This document shows, one piece after another, positions 4,943 through 5,722 of a stretch of 5,722 nt of DNA (the first letter of the stretch is position 1; each line of letters begins with the position of its first letter). This DNA comes from Marinosulfonomonas sp. Lineage in GTDB: Bacteria; Pseudomonadota; Alphaproteobacteria; Rhodobacterales; Rhodobacteraceae. Position numbers and translations under genes: made by a program. The stretch spans positions 1-5,722 of the forward strand of contig JALSJL010000054.1 of NCBI GenBank assembly GCA_026989405.1. The letters run 5' to 3'. The notes under the pieces were generated by a model. It had not been told where the DNA came from, did no database searches, and was given only the letters and a program-made list of their open reading frames with translations.

Positions 4943-5560
4943 ATGTCGTCAGAAGTTGATATTGCGAACCGCGCTCTTTCTATGTTGGGCGAAATCAGAA
5001 TTACATCAATGGCCGACGCCAACAAGGGCGCAAGGGCAATGAGCGCACGGTTTGATATGCTGCGCGATGCAGAACTATCTGCATACCCGTGGCGATTTTC
5101 AGTCACCAGAACCAACCTTGCAGCATCGACAGATGTTCCGGAGTGGGGATACTCAACCATTTATGACCGTCCTGTAGATGATTTGCGCCCGATCAGGATT
5201 GGCGGGGCCGCAGTCGGCGTTTATTACAGCGCTTCCGGGGTCCATGGCCAAGATGCACCCTACGAGATCATCGGTGGGCGCATACACACTAGCATGTCAG
5301 CACCCCTGAACTACGAATACATAGCCAGGATTGCAGATACAGGGCAGTTTGACCCTCTGTTTGTGGAGGCTCTCGCGGCGCGCCTGGCGGTTGACGCGGC
5401 AGAAGAATTGACGCAGAGCAATTCAAAGAAAGAGGCGGCAATGATGATCTACCGGGATACGTTGTCTGAGGCGCGCCGGGTAAATTCTTTGTACCGTCCG
5501 CCACGACGCCGCAGCGCTGGAACCTGGGTACAGTCACGCGTCAACTTTTCACCATGGTAA
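4943..5560 (+). CDS. Tail tubular protein A (T7 gp11-like head-tail adaptor)
   Basis: This 205-aa protein would form the ring joining portal to tail nozzle. T7 gp11 is about 196 aa. Family-like features from ATG 4943: SSEVDIANRALSMLGE (residues 2-17) with ITSMAD (20-25), RDAELSAYPWRFSVTRTNLA (41-60), where 'hPW.Fa..r..La' is highly typical, GYSTIYDRPVDDLRPIRI (69-86), YEIIGGRIHTS (107-117), and FDPLFVEALAARLAVDAAEE (136-155) followed by a helix with SEARRVNSLYRPP (175-187). An earlier ATG at 4931 is in frame, but its upstream signal is within the stem-loop. ATG 4943 has a G-rich ribosome binding site (GGGGGCGGG, 4933-4941) and begins at the conserved SE.DI. The end overlaps the next gene by 7 nt. 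Confidence 0.9.
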   Translation: MSSEVDIANRALSMLGEIRITSMADANKGARAMSARFDMLRDAELSAYPWRFSVTRTNLAASTDVPEWGYSTIYDRPVDDLRPIRIGGAAVGVYYSASGVHGQDAPYEIIGGRIHTSMSAPLNYEYIARIADTGQFDPLFVEALAARLAVDAAEELTQSNSKKEAAMMIYRDTLSEARRVNSLYRPPRRRSAGTWVQSRVNFSPW

Positions 5561-5722
5561 AAACCAGTCCGATCATAAATGCGTTCAACGCAGGCGAGTG
5601 GTCAAACCTTCTTGGCGGCAGAACTGATATTGAAGGGTATAAGGCATCTTCATTCGTGCTGGAAAATTTCATTCCGAGCATTCAGGGCCCGGCGATCAGG
5701 AGGGCCGGCACAGGATTCGTCA
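5554..5722 (+). CDS. Tail tubular protein B (T7 gp12-like nozzle), N-terminal part
   Basis: The frame opens at ATG 5554, inside the last codons of the preceding gene, and runs off the right edge after 56 codons. The visible residues include INAFNAGEWSNLLGGRTDIE (8-27), YKASSFVLENFIPSIQGPAI (29-48) and RRAGTGFV (49-56). This matches the typical opening of podovirus tail tube B/nozzle proteins, with F.gGE.Sp.l.GR.D...Y..g...leNFiP...Gpa.rRpGt.fv. T7 gp12 is close to 800 aa, so most of the gene lies outside. No ribosome binding site stands out, so coupling to the upstream gene through the 7-nt overlap is likely. Confidence 0.88.
   Translation, partial: MVKTSPIINAFNAGEWSNLLGGRTDIEGYKASSFVLENFIPSIQGPAIRRAGTGFV

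Noticed and set aside
1..5722. tRNA genes, CRISPR arrays, insertion sequences, attachment sites and diversity-generating repeat pairs
   Set aside because: No cloverleaf pattern, spaced repeat array, transposase, terminal repeats or template/variable repeat pair could be seen by eye; the window is filled with structural genes.

Overview
The window is the head-assembly and head-to-tail part of the morphogenesis operon of a short-tailed (podovirus-like) tailed phage or prophage. All recognisable genes lie on the + strand and are packed almost end to end. The order is: tail end of an upstream gene (possibly the large terminase), a 61-aa small phage protein, portal (head-tail connector), Bbp19-like protein, scaffold, a 57-aa protein with an AT-hook-like motif, major capsid protein, a probable decoration/cement protein, a 66-aa small protein, tail tubular protein A (T7 gp11-like adaptor), and the first 56 codons of tail tubular protein B (T7 gp12-like nozzle). 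This resembles the head module of Bordetella phage BPP-1 and relatives more than phage T7 itself: the capsid protein looks like the Phage_capsid_2 type, and a Bbp19-family gene sits between portal and scaffold. The moderately GC-rich sequence, strong AGGAG-type ribosome binding sites and the family matches suggest a host in Pseudomonadota, perhaps an alphaproteobacterium. No integrase, attachment site, RNA polymerase or lysis gene is in view, so lytic phage and prophage cannot be told apart.

Layout. Positions 1-2982 are a tightly coupled block: TGATG, TTGA, TTGA and ATGA stop/start overlaps join five reading frames in a row, and two of the genes appear to start with TTG. Positions 2983-3282 are the main regulatory stretch. 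A sigma70-like promoter (TTGACA, 17 bp, TAGGAT) overlaps the start of the 57-aa gene. That gene is followed by a 115-bp gap holding three inverted repeats, the last of which ends directly against the strong ribosome binding site of the capsid gene. Positions 3283-4892 encode capsid, decoration protein and the 66-aa protein. A GC-rich stem-loop follows at 4899-4922, in about the place where T7 has its late terminator between capsid and gene 11. Positions 4943-5722 begin the tail module.

How the parts work together (inference from the families): the scaffold directs assembly of capsid protein on the portal ring into a procapsid, the decoration protein stabilises the expanded shell, and tail tubular proteins A and B close the portal and form the tail tube. 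The promoter and hairpins before the capsid gene would fit the need for far more capsid and decoration protein than portal. I found no clearly new system. The less described points are the capsid-proximal regulatory cluster, the AT-hook microprotein, the paired TTG starts, and the identity of the decoration protein.
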